NCBI GenBank assembly: GCA_003586115.2
Contig: QVOM02000034.1
Coordinates: 14,127,267 to 14,191,266, forward strand
Length of the DNA stretch: 64,000 bases
From: Salvator merianae
Taxonomy: Eukaryota > Chordata > Lepidosauria > Squamata > Teiidae
Direction of reading: 5' to 3'
Shown here: piece by piece, positions 33,222 to 45,559 of the stretch
How positions within the stretch are numbered: position 1 is the stretch's first letter
How the letters are laid out: each line of letters starts with the position of its first letter
Translations under genes and position numbers: made by a program
Notes under the pieces: generated by a model
Database searches by the model: none
The model's input: the letters and a program-made list of their open reading frames with translations, nothing else
What the model was told of the DNA's origin: nothing

Positions 33222-35149
33222 GTGATATGAGATATGTGATGTGCTGTACAGACTGAAGCACCAAGAATTCTGTAGTGAAAAGCAGTTTTTCAATAAGCTC
33301 CCCAAGTGGGTGGGAGGGGCAATTTGGTGTGATAAAACAGTTTGACAAACAGTTCACACAGCATATACTCAGCCCCCCAAAGTAGCAGCATTTCAACGAG
33401 TGTGGATGATCAGAATTACTCCACCTCCCTTCCCACATCTTTCGCACTCTTCTCTCCATATCTTTCCATTAGTTTGAACCATTAAACATATAGTGAGTGC
33501 AGTGTCCCTCGCAGCAAATGTTTCTTTCTTAATCCCCTGTCTGAAAGATACATGACGCTGCAAATCAGACAAGAGACAAAACAGATGGAAACCTGAGATG
33601 GAGGCTCACCACTTGACCCCACTTTTGCTTGCATTTGGCATGGTATATATTTTATCCACCTAGAAAACTGAAAAGCATCAGAGCACTATTAAGCTACATG
33701 AAGTGGTTGGAATACTTTGAATTTTTGTTTCACTAAAGTGTAATAAGAGAAAATGATGAGTGGGGGAAGGAGACAGAATTACCAACAGGCCTTGAGCAGA
33801 CAGCAGGATGATGAGCCTGGAAGCTAAAGTGCTCGTAAATAGAAAAGGCCTGTGCCTGGAGAACAAAAACAATCATGTAACATATTATGGATAATATAGC
33901 CATGCATTCTCTTTCAGGCAGTGCAGTCTTCTGCTTGATGAAAAAGTCAGTACATGAAAAGGTCAGTACATCCATTTATAAGTACAATGTGGTTTGAATG
34001 GGTCAGGTTGCAATGTCAGAACCAATGCCCATCCTGTTGCAAAGAGCAACCTAAGTTGTTTCTTTTTAAAACTGTTACAGCTAGTCAGAGGAAACATCCA
34101 AACCTACAGCAGATAAACTCCCTGAGACACCCCAGGGACATGGCAGTCAAATTCTTGAGGTGCCCACTGCCTCCACTCTGAGCAGGGCACTGGAGGGCCT
34201 ACAAGTGCCCCCCACAGCACCCTCACTCAAAATGGGGGGAAATGATTTTGAGAGTGCCCCCCTTCATTCACACTCATCATTGGCATGAAGACACATGACA
34301 GTGGCAAGAACAACCTATGCTAATGCTCTATGAAGGTAACATGTGAGCAAAGACCCACTTTGGGGTGCTTTTCTAGCACAGATGTGCCTTTGGAGCTGAC
34401 AATTCAACTTTGGAAATGAATTGCCTGCTTTGAAGATGGTGAGAACAGGATGTGTGGATGTCCCATGTCCCACTCAGAAGTTGGAGCAAGTGTCCCTAAC
34501 TCCATGTACCTTCTGCCATTGAGATATGGAGGCAGCCTGAAAATACTTCTTTTGTCGCTTCTTAAAACAAAGTCCTGAAAGTTCAAGTTAATGGCAGTGC
34601 AAAGAGTGCTGATCTATTCATTCTCATAGGTACTCCTTCATCTCCACTTTTCTATCAGCAGGACAAACTGGATTTCAAACAGAAAAAGGGAAAATAAATA
34701 AATAACAAGAAAAATGTTGCTGCCATGATAAGCAACAAGTGAAATGTTATTTAGAGAACTGGTGCAGGGTGGGGGAAGCCTCTACAGCTTCTTAAATGAT
34801 TGCACTTGCATCATGCAGTGCAATTGTTGTGGTCCTTCCCTCCAAATGCTAAGGGAAGACTGGAAGGAGGTGAAATACAAGTGCAAACCTTGTTCCTAGG
34901 GGACTAGAAAATGTATGGAATGCTCCCATACACTGTTTCCCAAATAAAAGGGTATATGGTGGTTCCAAATTATTCAGAACTGTATCTCATACACTTTTAG
35001 TAGAGAACCAACAGTCCTTTCCACACAGGACACTGTCCCATGATAGGACTATGTCCTTTCCATATGCTAATGTGTCCCTCCCCATTCTAGCATGTTCCAT
35101 CCACACAGGAAAGAGCAAAAACTGACCTAGTAAACTGATGGTCAAAATT
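33222..35149. other. No recognised feature
   Basis: Neither strand shows a gene, LINE motif or clear inverted ends. Short frames on both strands overlap each other. Confidence 0.45.
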
Positions 35150-35420
35150 GTGCCCTAGTTTGGTTTACTGGTAGACCTCAAAATCAAGATCTGCTGGCAT
35201 GCTAGGAGTGATCTAGTATACCATTTAGGCAGTGCAACAGAGTGTGACAGTGAAATTGGTCCCCTGGGAGCCCTGATGACCACGAACATTTGTTTCTGGC
35301 CTTCAGACGATTCAGAGGCACCTCCCCCCCACACACACACTGGTTCTGAAGCTGCCACAAGCTTCAGAGTTGGTGTTGCTAATGCCAGGATGGGGTGCTC
35401 CACCCTGTCCTGGGACAGCT
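35150..35420 (+). repeat. Dispersed repeat family F copy
   Basis: Shares CTTCAGACGATTCAGAGG, GGTTCTGAAGCTGCC and GCTTCAGAGTTGG with 28430-28490. A CCCCCCCACACACACAC tract interrupts the middle. Confidence 0.5.
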
Positions 35421-36610
35421 CAGATTAGTGTGAATATGGACATTAAATACAATCATGACCTCCAGAATGCTCTTCTTTTCATTCCCAAGCCATCACTGAA
35501 GCAGAATTGCACTAATTTACCAATGACTCTTCTCACAAAACCCTAAGCAATGTGAGTAGGTGGAGCTTGTGGTTAGGGCTGGCTCAAGATGTTCCAATAA
35601 CACACAGTGTTATGAAGATCCTCAGTGCAGGTAAAGGAAAACCTGAATGTTTTCCTTATTCTAGTTTTCATGTAGTGAGGACGGCAGACTGAGCTGACTT
35701 CCTGGTCTAAATGTGCTTGTTTGGTAGTTCTCTGCCAAATACTCTCTACATCTGTCTCTCCAGACAGACTTTACTTGCTCACATTTAAAATAGATATGGC
35801 ATAGGAAAGCTCGAATTCCTTTGTTTTCCCACTGTCTCCATGAAATGTATACACTTTTGAGGCAATAAATAATCAAGTTATCATTTTCAAATAAAAAATG
35901 TAGACATATCTGTTATAGTAAGTTATTTCAATGGGAGAGCATATTATAGTCCATTTTGAGTGAAGTGACCTATGGCATCATTTTTTGATACCTAGGGGGA
36001 ACTCATCAAAAATTCACAAGTGACAGCTACAAGGCTTGTTTGATCGTAGCATACTAATAGACACACATAATGAGATGCCCTCTGGGTAGGCATAAAATCT
36101 CTAAAAGTGCCTTACCCTGTCCTGAAGCCTGGGAGTGAGTGCTCCTTCCTCATATGGGATTCAATAACACCAAAAGTGGCTTTCTTTTAGTCACATTGAG
36201 TGGGGAGCTACATAAGCACTGAGGAGGGAAATGTAGCCAATCACAGCATGGGAAAAATGTTGCTGGTGATGAGCCAATCAAGGCCATGGAAAGCCAGGCA
36301 AGTGCATGGCCAATTAATGGTGAGAACTCATTGTCAGAAAGGCATTGCCAGAATTGGAGGTGAACAAAAAAAACAACATCGGGGTGGAAAAGGGGGTAGA
36401 CTTATTCTTTTACCTGTTTGAATGCTTTTTTTGTGTGTTTATAGTAGGGATGCTTTTTCTTAAGCGGGCAACTGAAAAAAGTCCTGTCTGATTGCACCCT
36501 AAGTCTTACTTATTATTCATTCTTCAACAGCTGGAAGATTCAAAAACTGTCTTCTGCTTCATATATTTTCACTTGCAATGCTTATTGGTAAGGTGCTGAA
36601 ACTAACTCAC

Positions 36611-36662
<52 letters not shown>

Positions 36663-36664
36663 TT
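36611..36664 (+). repeat. (TTCT)n microsatellite, about 13 units
   Basis: Uninterrupted TTTC/TTCT repeat, all pyrimidine on the plus strand. Confidence 0.98.
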
Positions 36665-37450
36665 CATTTGCAGACATTATGTAAGACTAGATGTATCAGA
36701 AAATCTGATAGTTTGCAGTGACCCAAATGATTGGGCGAAGAACATCATGCCAGTACTTTGATATTATTGAGGTACATTCTCTCAAGGAAAATCACAAGAA
36801 CCATCATAGTTGCATTAAATGAAATTTAGAACCGATGAAGAAGAATGAAGTAAGGGTAAATAGGAGGAGAAAAACTGCATTATGGGAAAAATGCTAGCAA
36901 AATAACAAAGTCAGGGCATTTGGGGGAATATCGACAATTTGGAAATCCTGACTGAAACAGAAAATACATAAATAAATAAGAAGGGCATGATCACAAACCT
37001 AATAAGTTTTTTAATCCAAAATACAGTATTTCAGAGGCAAATCTTATTACCTTTGTAAGGGCCTCCATCCAGATAAATGGGTTTAGAATTGATGCCTTAG
37101 AGGTCTTATAACCTGTCAAAGTTAGCTGAATACACCAAAAATTGAAAGCAGTATTGCTCCAGCTATATGCCTTCTGCTTCTTCTAGAGTTCCATCCTCCA
37201 ACTGCACAGCTTATCCTGAGCTCATGTCTGAACGCTCCGGAGTCTAATGGACATTTTATCCACCTTCAAGCTGGAAAAGATACAATTACTATGGGCTTAA
37301 GATCCCAAGCAATTTTAGTTTGATAATGGCTGCTGCAGCTCTGATGGAAAAATACTTCCCAGATAACCAGCCATAGTGAAAAATTTTGGAGAACATTCAG
37401 TTAGGTGCAAACCAAAAATGGAGTTTTGATGAGTGCAACTGGGAGTTAAG

Positions 37451-37500
<50 letters not shown>
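37451..37500 (+). repeat. (AT)10(GT)15 compound microsatellite
   Basis: Ten AT units pass directly into fifteen GT units, all alternating purine-pyrimidine. The minus-strand frames with HTHTHT and IYIYIY runs are translations of this tract. Confidence 0.98.
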
Positions 37501-37503
<3 letters not shown>

Positions 37504-37869
37504 AATGATGGGGTGGAGGGAAAGATGTATATTTTGCAGAATATATTTGCATGATATTACACACCTGACATACACACATATATCCCACTATGTAGTCAGA
37601 GGTATCAGGCAGATTGCAGTACAACCAATGTAAAAACACAAAAATAAACTGGTTAAATACTGATTAAACAGCATATAATAGTACCTGAAAAGGGAGGAGA
37701 AACTCTTCTTTCAGTCAAAGGCTAGAGTAAACATTTACATCTTCCCTATGTGCCTAAATATAAGTGCTGAGGGGGCTAGATGACCTCCCTTATACTTAGT
37801 GTGTGGCTTCTGGACCCCTTGCTATCCTGGATCACTGGTAAAGCAAAAATGCCCTAAAAATAAAAAAGA

Positions 37870-38470
37870 AAAGCACAGGAAGATGAAAGACAAAACACTA
37901 AGGAAGTATTATGTCAGATTGCCCAGAATTGTGAAGAAGGTGCTGGGAAGCCTAGCACAGGAAATTAATGTGACTGGCATGAGAGGCGCTAAGATTAACA
38001 ATAAATAAATAAAGTAATTCTTCAGATATGTTAAAAGTGAAAGAAACATAAATAAAGTAGTAGTCTGTACGAACAATGAAGATGGGGAAAATGCTAAAGA
38101 CTGGCAAAACAAAAAGAAAGAGAGAGAGAGACTGAAATACTTACCACATATTTGGTTTTATTCTGTCAGATGAATGTGTGAGACAGATTTTTGTCACAAG
38201 ATTGCAGTTTAAGATTCACTGACAGATGAGTAGGGAATATCTTTATTTATATATCTTTATTAAGAGAGTTCAAGACACCTGAAACAGCTTAATTTCATCC
38301 AAAGGTTCTGAAGGAACTTACTGGTGAACTCTCAGGACCTCTATCTGTTGTGGCAGAAAACAAACATTATTCTTGTCTTTAAAAAGAGCGAAAAGGAAGA
38401 TTCAGGAAACTACACACAAGTCAATCTGACACTGATCTCTGAAAAGATTTTAAAGTAGATTGGTCATCTC
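37870..38470 (+). mobile_element. CR1-type LINE fragment, decayed
   Basis: Plus strand. Pieces in broken frames read FFRYVKSERNINK (about 38020-38057; CR1 has FFxYVxxKR here) and, further on, IILVFKKSEKEDSGNYTQVN (about 38367-38426), which fits the CR1 block PIFKKGKKEDPGNYRPVSL before the RT palm. The stretch at 38290-38330 resembles GIHPxVLKEL. Several stops lie in between. The RT palm with its active site is not seen after 38470, so the fragment ends or is interrupted there. Confidence 0.7.
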
Positions 38471-38575
38471 TTGTTGGCTCATAGCAAACTTATGGATAGT
38501 AGTCTTTAAGTGCATTCAGTCTTCAGTCAGTCAGCTAAGGGTCAGCTAACTGACAAACCTGAGGCCCTTTCTACA

Positions 38576-38650
38576 CTGGGCCTTATCCTGGAATAAGGAC
38601 CTTCCATCCAGATACTAGTGCAGACTACGGCAGGCCCCACCCAGATATAT
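38576..38650 (+). mobile_element. PIF-like MITE, left part
   Basis: GGCCCTTTCTACACTGGGCC, TTATCCTGGAATAAGG and TAGTGCAGACTA follow the order of 12533-12620. No right end was found. Confidence 0.45.
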
Positions 38651-41600
38651 CCACAATAAATATCTCCATATGTTTAAAAGAATAAAAATATGACTATCAC
38701 AACTACAATAAAAAATTAGATTAAAAAGTATAAAAGGTGTACCAACATATATTAATATAATAAAAACGTTGGGTCTACAGTCTTCCTATGTAACAATTCA
38801 GTATGTTCTATGTGAGTTTCACTGGTTCTTTTATTTTTCATTGCTTTTATAGGATCCACAATCTGTCATAACAGTTCAGCTATGAAATTTCAGCAGTTCT
38901 TGATAAGTTGGAATGCTTGTCTCTTTTCACCTTAAGATCTAGTACTGAGTCGATATAGAATGGCTTAATGCTTCTGTCACTGTTGATAATAACTACAAGA
39001 AGTCTGTCTATAAACTTACAAAAGTAACCTTGATAGGTGATGGAGTGTGCCACATGGACAATTAAAGGATCCTGTTCCATTCTATTTCTTCATTTAAATC
39101 ATTAAGGATCTTGGGCAAGTTCTTCACTGGCCAGTTTGCTGGACCAGCAGGTGTACTAAGATCCTGCCTTCTGCATGTTGGTTCAGTCTAAAGGAAGCCC
39201 TGCTTGGACTTCTTAAGTTTTGCAAAGACTTTTCACTTCAATTGAGCAAAATTTCTTCATATCTTTCCATAACTCTCCTGGTAGTCTGCCATCTGGAATT
39301 TAGAGAGTCGGTTAACAGGTCATGTTTAAATCTAGTGGTATGTCTTTGGTATCATATATTGTTATATTTCTGACTGATTTACTCTTTCTCAAATTTAGCT
39401 TTAATTTGCATATTAATAGCTGATGTTCTGTACTACAGTTATCTCCAGGTCCGTTTTTGTTGACATTATTATTATTTTTTCCCATCACTGATGTCCACAG
39501 ATGCAATCTATCTGATTTTTGTACAAGTGTACAATTATCTCCTTTCTTACTGAAAGAAGATATTTGAAAGAAACAAGTTTGGGGTTTTTTCAAAATCCAA
39601 TAAAGTGTTTATGAACTTCATTGCTATTACCAGATCCTTGCTTTCCTGCTTTTGCATTCTAGTCCCCCATAACTATCAATACATCTTGTTTTTTATCATC
39701 TATCTATCTATTTATCTATTTATCTTTTATCAATCTACTAACACCCCATCTCAGTGTGTACTTAATAGAATTTACCAACTTCCTTCCCTTCAGCATCTCT
39801 TGTAGGTGAATATAGCATGATGATGGTCATATTTAAGGCCACTTCTCATAAATAAATAAATAGAGATAAAATATTCACCAACTGTATTGCATCTCATTAC
39901 AATTCTTGCAAATGTTTTCTTGATTATAAATGAGTCATTTTTTTCTTTGCCTTTCATTTCCAGCATAGTATATCATATGTTCATCAGATTCAATGTATCC
40001 TATGTCTGTCCATTTCATTTCACTGACACCCAGCAGACTGTGTTATGTCTGTCCAATTTCATTATTTACTACATTCAGTTTTCCTTAGTACATACTTTAT
40101 ACATTCTGTGTCCCAACATATAAGACATTTTTGTAGCATCTGACATTCAAGCACAGCATCATCAGAGTTCAGAAGGCAGGCAGGCTTTATTATAACCATG
40201 ACTTTACTCAGGAGAATTTTTAGCCCTTTACCAGTGGCCCCTCAAGTACCTTCCAAGTTGAGGATTGTTCCATTATAATAAACCATTGGGTTTTCATGGC
40301 AAGATATATTAATAGATTGTCAGCTTTTACTTCATGCAGATTAATCAAACTTGTTGCTGTTATCACCAGAATGTGGTCTTTTGCCACTAAATGCTTTCCC
40401 ATACTGCTACTACCCAGATGCTTGGTTTGGTTTATTTGGTGATAGCAGATTAATCCGTAAGAATCTTGAAAAGAACAGAGTGATTTTTATAAATAATATG
40501 GATGTTTAAAGAACAAGGACAATCAAATTAATCTTATGATGATAGGTGGCCATCATCAGTTGGGATCTGATGAAATCTTCCTTCTTTTAAGATTACAGCC
40601 ATTTATGCATGACATATGCTACCCAGCACCATGTTGGTCCAATCCAGGCAAACTAACCCAAAATGGTCTGGGTTGCTACTGGTCCACTTTTCAAGAGGCA
40701 TCTTCATTGTAGATGGCCCAACCCAACTTTGGAAGCCAGGAGCAAAAGTTCTCAGCCACTGGAGTTGTTAGTTGAGTTGTTTTGGCTGGGCACCCAAAAA
40801 CAGCACATTTCTAGTACCACTTCTGGATTCCCAGTGAATCAGGTGCGGCATACTGGATTATGACCCATGCTTTGCAGATTGTTTACAAGCAGTTTATGTC
40901 TGGAGTAGACTACAACGCCATTTTCATTCCACAGCCTGTTCCATTACCTCATCTGGTGCAGACAAACCAGTCTACTGAGAGGCATGGACTCCCAGTAGAC
41001 TGTTCCATAATGTGTATGACTAACTGAGTGCAGACAAGGCTTATTTGTCTAGCAAAGAATTTATGAAAGTTCTTCATGCTACAGGTTGGATCCTGCTTCT
41101 CATTAGCATCATTATTTGTGATTTGGATAACAAAATGTTTGTAATTTTCTTTTTCAATTTGTTCCTAAAAATATCCTAGAAGACAAAATCAAAATTCACA
41201 ATGACCTTGATAGGATAAAGACTGAGCTGAAAACAACAGAATGGAATGTAGCAGTGACAAATGTAGTGTGTTGCATTAATGATAAAAGATAACAGTTAAG
41301 AGACTTGACAGCAGCACATATGAAAAAGATTTTGGAAACGTAGTCAACCGCAAATTGAAAGAGTCACTAGAAGAATGTGACAAGAAAAAAAAAGCAAATT
41401 AAGTTGCAAGCTATGTCAATAGAAATTGTAGTTAGACCCTTGAAAGAAAATTTTAAATAAGTTGGAAGCTTGGAACAGGTTCAGAGAAGAGCAGAAACAT
41501 GATCAGAAAGTTAGAAGGAGTTGGACTTGATGCTTCAATGTCTTCCAATTTTATGATTTTGTATTCTTGCTCTGTATATTCTCATTTCAGTAGCAATGAA

Positions 41601-41746
41601 GGAGCACATAACTTGAGAAACTCTCTTGTCTCAAGTCAGACTTTCTGACCATCCAACTCTGCACTTTTTGCACACCCTGGCAGGGGCTTTTGGTGGTTCC
41701 AAGACTGGAATCTTCCCTGGGCCTAATTGTAAATGTATGGACACAT
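38651..41746. other. No confirmed feature
   Basis: AT-rich DNA without recognised coding sequence. A short TATC/TATT tract lies at 39697-39730. A possible right end of a PIF-like element, GTGCAGACAAGGCTTA, lies at 41026-41041, but its left end was not found. Confidence 0.45.
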
Positions 41747-41839
41747 GAAGAAGAAGAAGAAGAAGAAGAAGAAGAAGAAGAAGAAGAAGAAGAAGAAGAA
41801 GAAGAAGAAGAAGAAGAAGAAGAAGAAGAAGAAGAAGAA
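41747..41839 (+). repeat. (GAA)31 microsatellite, SINE 3' tail
   Basis: 31 uninterrupted GAA triplets on the plus strand, equal to (TTC)31 on the minus strand. It directly follows, on the minus strand, the SINE end GGTATAAAAACCAAATTC, so it grew from the element's TTC tail. The poly-Glu, poly-Lys and poly-Leu frames here are artefacts of the repeat. Confidence 0.97.
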
Positions 41840-42112
41840 TTTGGTTTTTATACCCCACTTTTCTTGGCTGAAGCTGACTCAAAGCAGCTTACAAGGGTAT
41901 TTTTGCCCGAAAGCTTACATCTATCTATCTTCTGCATCACACAATGTGATGCTCCTATTCATCTACTTGCAATTCCTTGCTTTCGAACAGCTAGGTTGGC
42001 TGGAGATAGAGGTTAGTAGAGGGCGCTCATCCCCTCTACACAGCAGACAAGGGACTCGAACTCCGATCCTCCTATTGAAAGATCAGTGCCTTAGCCTCCT
42101 GTGCCACCGTGA
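41840..42112 (-). mobile_element. tRNA-derived SINE (Sauria-SINE-like), minus strand
   Basis: On the minus strand it opens with a tRNA-like pol III promoter: an A box in TGGCACAGGAGGCTAAGGC and a B box in GAGTTCGAGTCCC about 35 bases later. The body contains CAACCTAGCTGTTCGAAAGC followed by GCAAGTAGATGAATAGG, the hallmark block of Sauria SINEs. The 3' end reads GCTGCTTTGAGTCAGC then GGGGTATAAAAACC and a TTC tail. This 3' end looks different from the usual Bov-B-like end and may come from another LINE partner. No target duplication was clear. It is the best single marker for a squamate genome here. Confidence 0.85.
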
Positions 42113-42399
42113 AGCAATTAATATAGGCAGAGAATATGACCTCTGTAGTAAGCGCTTATCTTTCAAACCAGGTGTGCTCAATTGTGTCCCTCCATAATTT
42201 GTGAAATTACAGATTCTACCAGCCTTGGCCAGTCTGGCCAATGGCAAGGAATGATAAGAGTCCAGGAGTGTCTGGAGGGTTGCAAGTGGACACCCAGTTT
42301 AGAATGTCATTGTTAAGATTTTTTTGCATAGATTAGGTTGTTATTATTGTTGATGTGCCTTTTACTGATGGACAGTAAATCTGTCTGTGGCTTCATCCA

Positions 42400-42610
42400 A
42401 ACAGTCAAGAAAAATGCCTTCTGAGGGGCAGGAGTGCTGGGATCCATAACAGAGGCAGAAGGCTCTCTGGTTACACAACAGGCACTTCCTGATCTCCAAA
42501 ATCCTTGTAGTTGTGGAATGAAGGTTCTACAGCTGTGAGGTTTCTGTCCATGCTGGTTTAGTACCCGACTGGAAATGGCCTCAGAAGTCATCCATGTTCA
42601 GGCTAATGGT
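42400..42610 (+). repeat. Dispersed repeat family G copy
   Basis: ACAGCTGTGAGGTTTCTGTC, GACTGGAAATGGCCTCAG and AGTCA match 45450-45520 (ACAGCTGTGAGGTTTCTGCC, GACTGGAAATGGACCTGG, AGTCA) in order. Termini not found. Confidence 0.5.
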
Positions 42611-43337
42611 AAACTGAACAAGGCCCAGTAGTTTGCCTCCTCCCTCCATGGCGACTTGGGCCAAAATTTACCCATGGAGTAGTTTTCCCAAGATTGGATT
42701 CTGTGTTTTTGGGTTGTTAGACAGTTGCATACAAGCTAATTTGCCTGCTATGGTTGTATAATGAGCAGATATTGTTCTAGTAGATTTGAATCATTTGCGT
42801 TAACCACATATATATGGATGAATTTCTGTTTTGATATTTTCTGTTTTTATTCTTTTCATGGAAGTCTTTGTCCAGGCTATGGCAAAGGTTGTTCAAGCCA
42901 CAGTGCAAAAGAATAATTACAAACAGATAATTTTAAATAATTTGAGAGCATACCATTTACTTAATGATGCAGGAAAGAAAAAAATACTAACCTAGTTTCA
43001 CCTTTTCATTGCAACCGGTTCCCAATATAGCCACATCTTACTTCTCAAGAGCTCAACACATTACTCAAAAGGCTAACAAAACAGGAAACTACAAAAATGG
43101 GCTGAATTGACCTCTTACTTAATTAAATCTGTGTCTCTCTCAAACATCTTTATTGTTTCATTATGTGAAGTATCATGGAATCTGTTTTTTTAGCCTGAAG
43201 CTTAACATATTAGTTTTAGTACTACAGAAAGAAATAGCATTTTTTTCACTCCTCGTAAATGCTGCATTTCTGTTGAAAAATACTGCAGCAAAAATTAATA
43301 GTGTCAAGAAGGTTTGCTGGAAAATAACAAAATATAT
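42611..43337. other. No recognised feature
   Basis: AT-rich stretch with no gene, LINE motif or inverted ends visible. Confidence 0.45.
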
Positions 43338-43800
43338 TAGAGATGTAAATGAACTTTTTTTCTGGAATGGTTCACATCAAACTTCCAAAGTCTAAAAGCA
43401 GTACAAAATTTGATTTGAAAGTTCAACAAATGGTTTGTAACAGGGAACCATGCAGGGGAACTGGCCGTGGGGGTGGGGGGGAGGACAGAGCTAAAGTTCT
43501 CAGAGTTTGAGCTGGAGCCCCAAAAATTGGTGTGGAGGTCTGGAGGGACTCCTGGAGTATGCCTGCCTAGTGGCACAACATTTGGAGGCTACTCTGGATT
43601 TTTCTTATTTTTTTGAAATCTTTTACCTGCTCCAGTACATAGGAAAGAATAGGAAACTTCTCCCCAAAATCCCCCCCCCCAAAATAATCAAGGCTTCATC
43701 TGATTGCCCAGAGACTTGGCAGGGACCTTTCTGCAGCTCAGACCCACTTGCAGTGAGTGGAAGGTTGACTGGAAGGCCTATGCACACTCCCTGAGACAAC
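43338..43800 (+). mobile_element. hAT-like element related to 32215-33221
   Basis: Starts TAGAGATGTAAATGAAC, a variant of the hAT-group terminus. The body shows ACATTTGGAGGCTACTCTGG, then TTTTGAAATC(T)TTTACCTGCTCC, then AATCAAGGCTTCATCTGATT, in the order found at 32843-32960. It has only one copy of the unit that is doubled there. The right end is not evident. Confidence 0.5.
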
Positions 43801-44579
43801 TGGTCTCACCCCTCAGTTTTTTCTTCTTTTAACTTTTAACTTTTTCATTGCTGAAGTTGCTCATTTTGCTCTTGGAAAAAAATCAGGAAAGAAAAACCTG
43901 TGAAAAAGTAAGCATTCCACCTACATGCTTATTGCACACGTGCACAAGCAACAAAGATCGCAAAAGCACATTGCATGATAACCCTAAAGTATATTGCCAA
44001 TAAGCTTTATTTTCCTTCAACCTACCTGAGATGAACATCTTCTACTGCCACTTAACTTGAAGCATTGAAAGAGGAATAGGTAGGTCTAAGGAAGATCCAG
44101 TCTAGTGGCAAATTCAAGGATGGAGATTCTGGAAGCATCACCTATGAGTTTCCCCACCTCAGTCAAGGACTAAGACCGGTAGTGATGCTTGGGCACTGAC
44201 CCAGACAAGACACTGGCCCAGGGTACTGTGTGTATCCCATAGCATCAGTGACTTGGCATCATTGGTAGTGTTTGTGTGTGTATGCATGTATGAGCACATT
44301 GCATCATTTTGTGTCACAGTACTAATGCACAGACAGCAATACACCCTACCAGGGATTGTGTATGTGTGATGTGTGTGTGATGTGTTTGTTTGAATTGCAG
44401 GTCTAAGAGAATGAAGTCCCATGAGGTGGACTCCTTCTTCCTAGTTTGTGCAACTAGGGAATACCTTGAATCCTGCTTTTTATTTTATTTTTTATTTTTT
44501 GTTAGCAGCCTTAAATGCTCTGATGTATGGCCCAACCTCTGGTCTCAACTCTCTTAGCTGCTTTGACCAGGCATTCCCT
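43801..44579. other. No confirmed gene; TG-rich tracts
   Basis: Short TGTGTG tracts occur near 44270-44282 and 44358-44392. Otherwise I see nothing. Confidence 0.45.
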
Positions 44580-45209
44580 CCAGTGAGGTAGCTCATAAAA
44601 GTCAACAACTGCTTCCTTCATCTTTTGGACACGAAGGCTAGCCAAGACAGATGCAAAGGTTCCTTCAGCCTCTTCTTAATACCGGCCCACTGAATGGTCA
44701 GCTTAGGCTGAAGCCCACACAGCTACTTGTTTAAGACAAGCATGACTGGCAGCACCTCATTCAGCAACAAACAACTTAAGTGTCTTGATAGCATCAGGGA
44801 TGGCAGGGAGAAGCTACACCCCTCCAAGTGTTGTGTCATCAGAAGGTATGAAGGGCGGGCTTCTGTTCAAGCAGATGCTTGAACAAAACACAGGTGGAGA
44901 TCCACTAAGTGGGGGCATCACATGTTCAGAAACATGACACCTTTTCTGTTTCTTATTGAGCATCAGCCAGCCACTTACAATCTGGTGAAAATAGTCATCT
45001 TGTGGCATCTCTCCACAAGGGTTGTCATAGGAGCGGCAGAAATATCTGTGGGGGTTCCCTGGACCCTGGCTTAAAGAACCCTTTGGATTGATACCACCAA
45101 GTTGAATTTCATACCTTACAAACAATCCAAATATGTTATATACCTGATTTAGAAAAGAAAAAGTACAGCAAACCACCTTGCTTTCTGGAAATCTTAGCAG
45201 CAAACTCAT
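44580..45209 (-). pseudogene. Decayed minus-strand reading frame, unknown family
   Basis: A 131-codon minus frame (45209-44814) ends with a stop, but the same frame continues with protein-like segments between scattered stops: AIPDAIKTLKLFVAE, then KMKEAVVDFYELPHWRECLV (about 44639-44580) and VKAAKRVETRGWAIHQSI. The first part has several Cys, Pro and aromatic residues (FCRSYDNPCGEMPQDDYFHQ). Protein-like composition across stops suggests an old pseudogene or transposon protein. I do not recognise the family, see no catalytic motif and cannot define the ends. Chance remains possible. Confidence 0.3.
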
Positions 45210-45339
45210 TCACCTGAATACCCTATAGACTTCTCATTTGGATAATTACTTGACATTATATTTCAGTGTACAGTCCTGCTAATTCTGACCAGTATGGGTT
45301 AACTTGCAATTTCATAGTCACTGGATATAAAGTATAAAT

Positions 45340-45540
45340 ATGGCAGGTGCTGAAAAGGTTGTCTCATCAGCCGGAAGTTCGGTCCTGCCACAGAGGTAAG
45401 AGACATACTGGTCACACAGTGAAGTGTTTCCTAGCCTTCAAAAACTTCACAGCTGTGAGGTTTCTGCCTCTTGTGATTTAGCATCAGACTGGAAATGGAC
45501 CTGGAAGTCAGCCATTTTTGGTCCGATACTAAACAGGTCT
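45340..45540 (+). repeat. Dispersed repeat family G copy
   Basis: See 42400-42610; it lies directly upstream of the Bov-B fragment. Confidence 0.5.
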
Positions 45541-45559
45541 ATGTAGAAATCACCCCAGA

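Noticed and set aside
37315..37639. Frames with HTHTHT and IYIYIY runs
   Set aside because: Translations of the AT/GT microsatellite.
42060..42112. Functional tRNA gene on the minus strand
   Set aside because: A and B boxes are present, but no cloverleaf acceptor stem is seen and the sequence runs on into a SINE body.
41690..42197. Long frames with poly-Glu, poly-Lys and poly-Leu
   Set aside because: They are translations of the 31-unit GAA tract and the antisense SINE.
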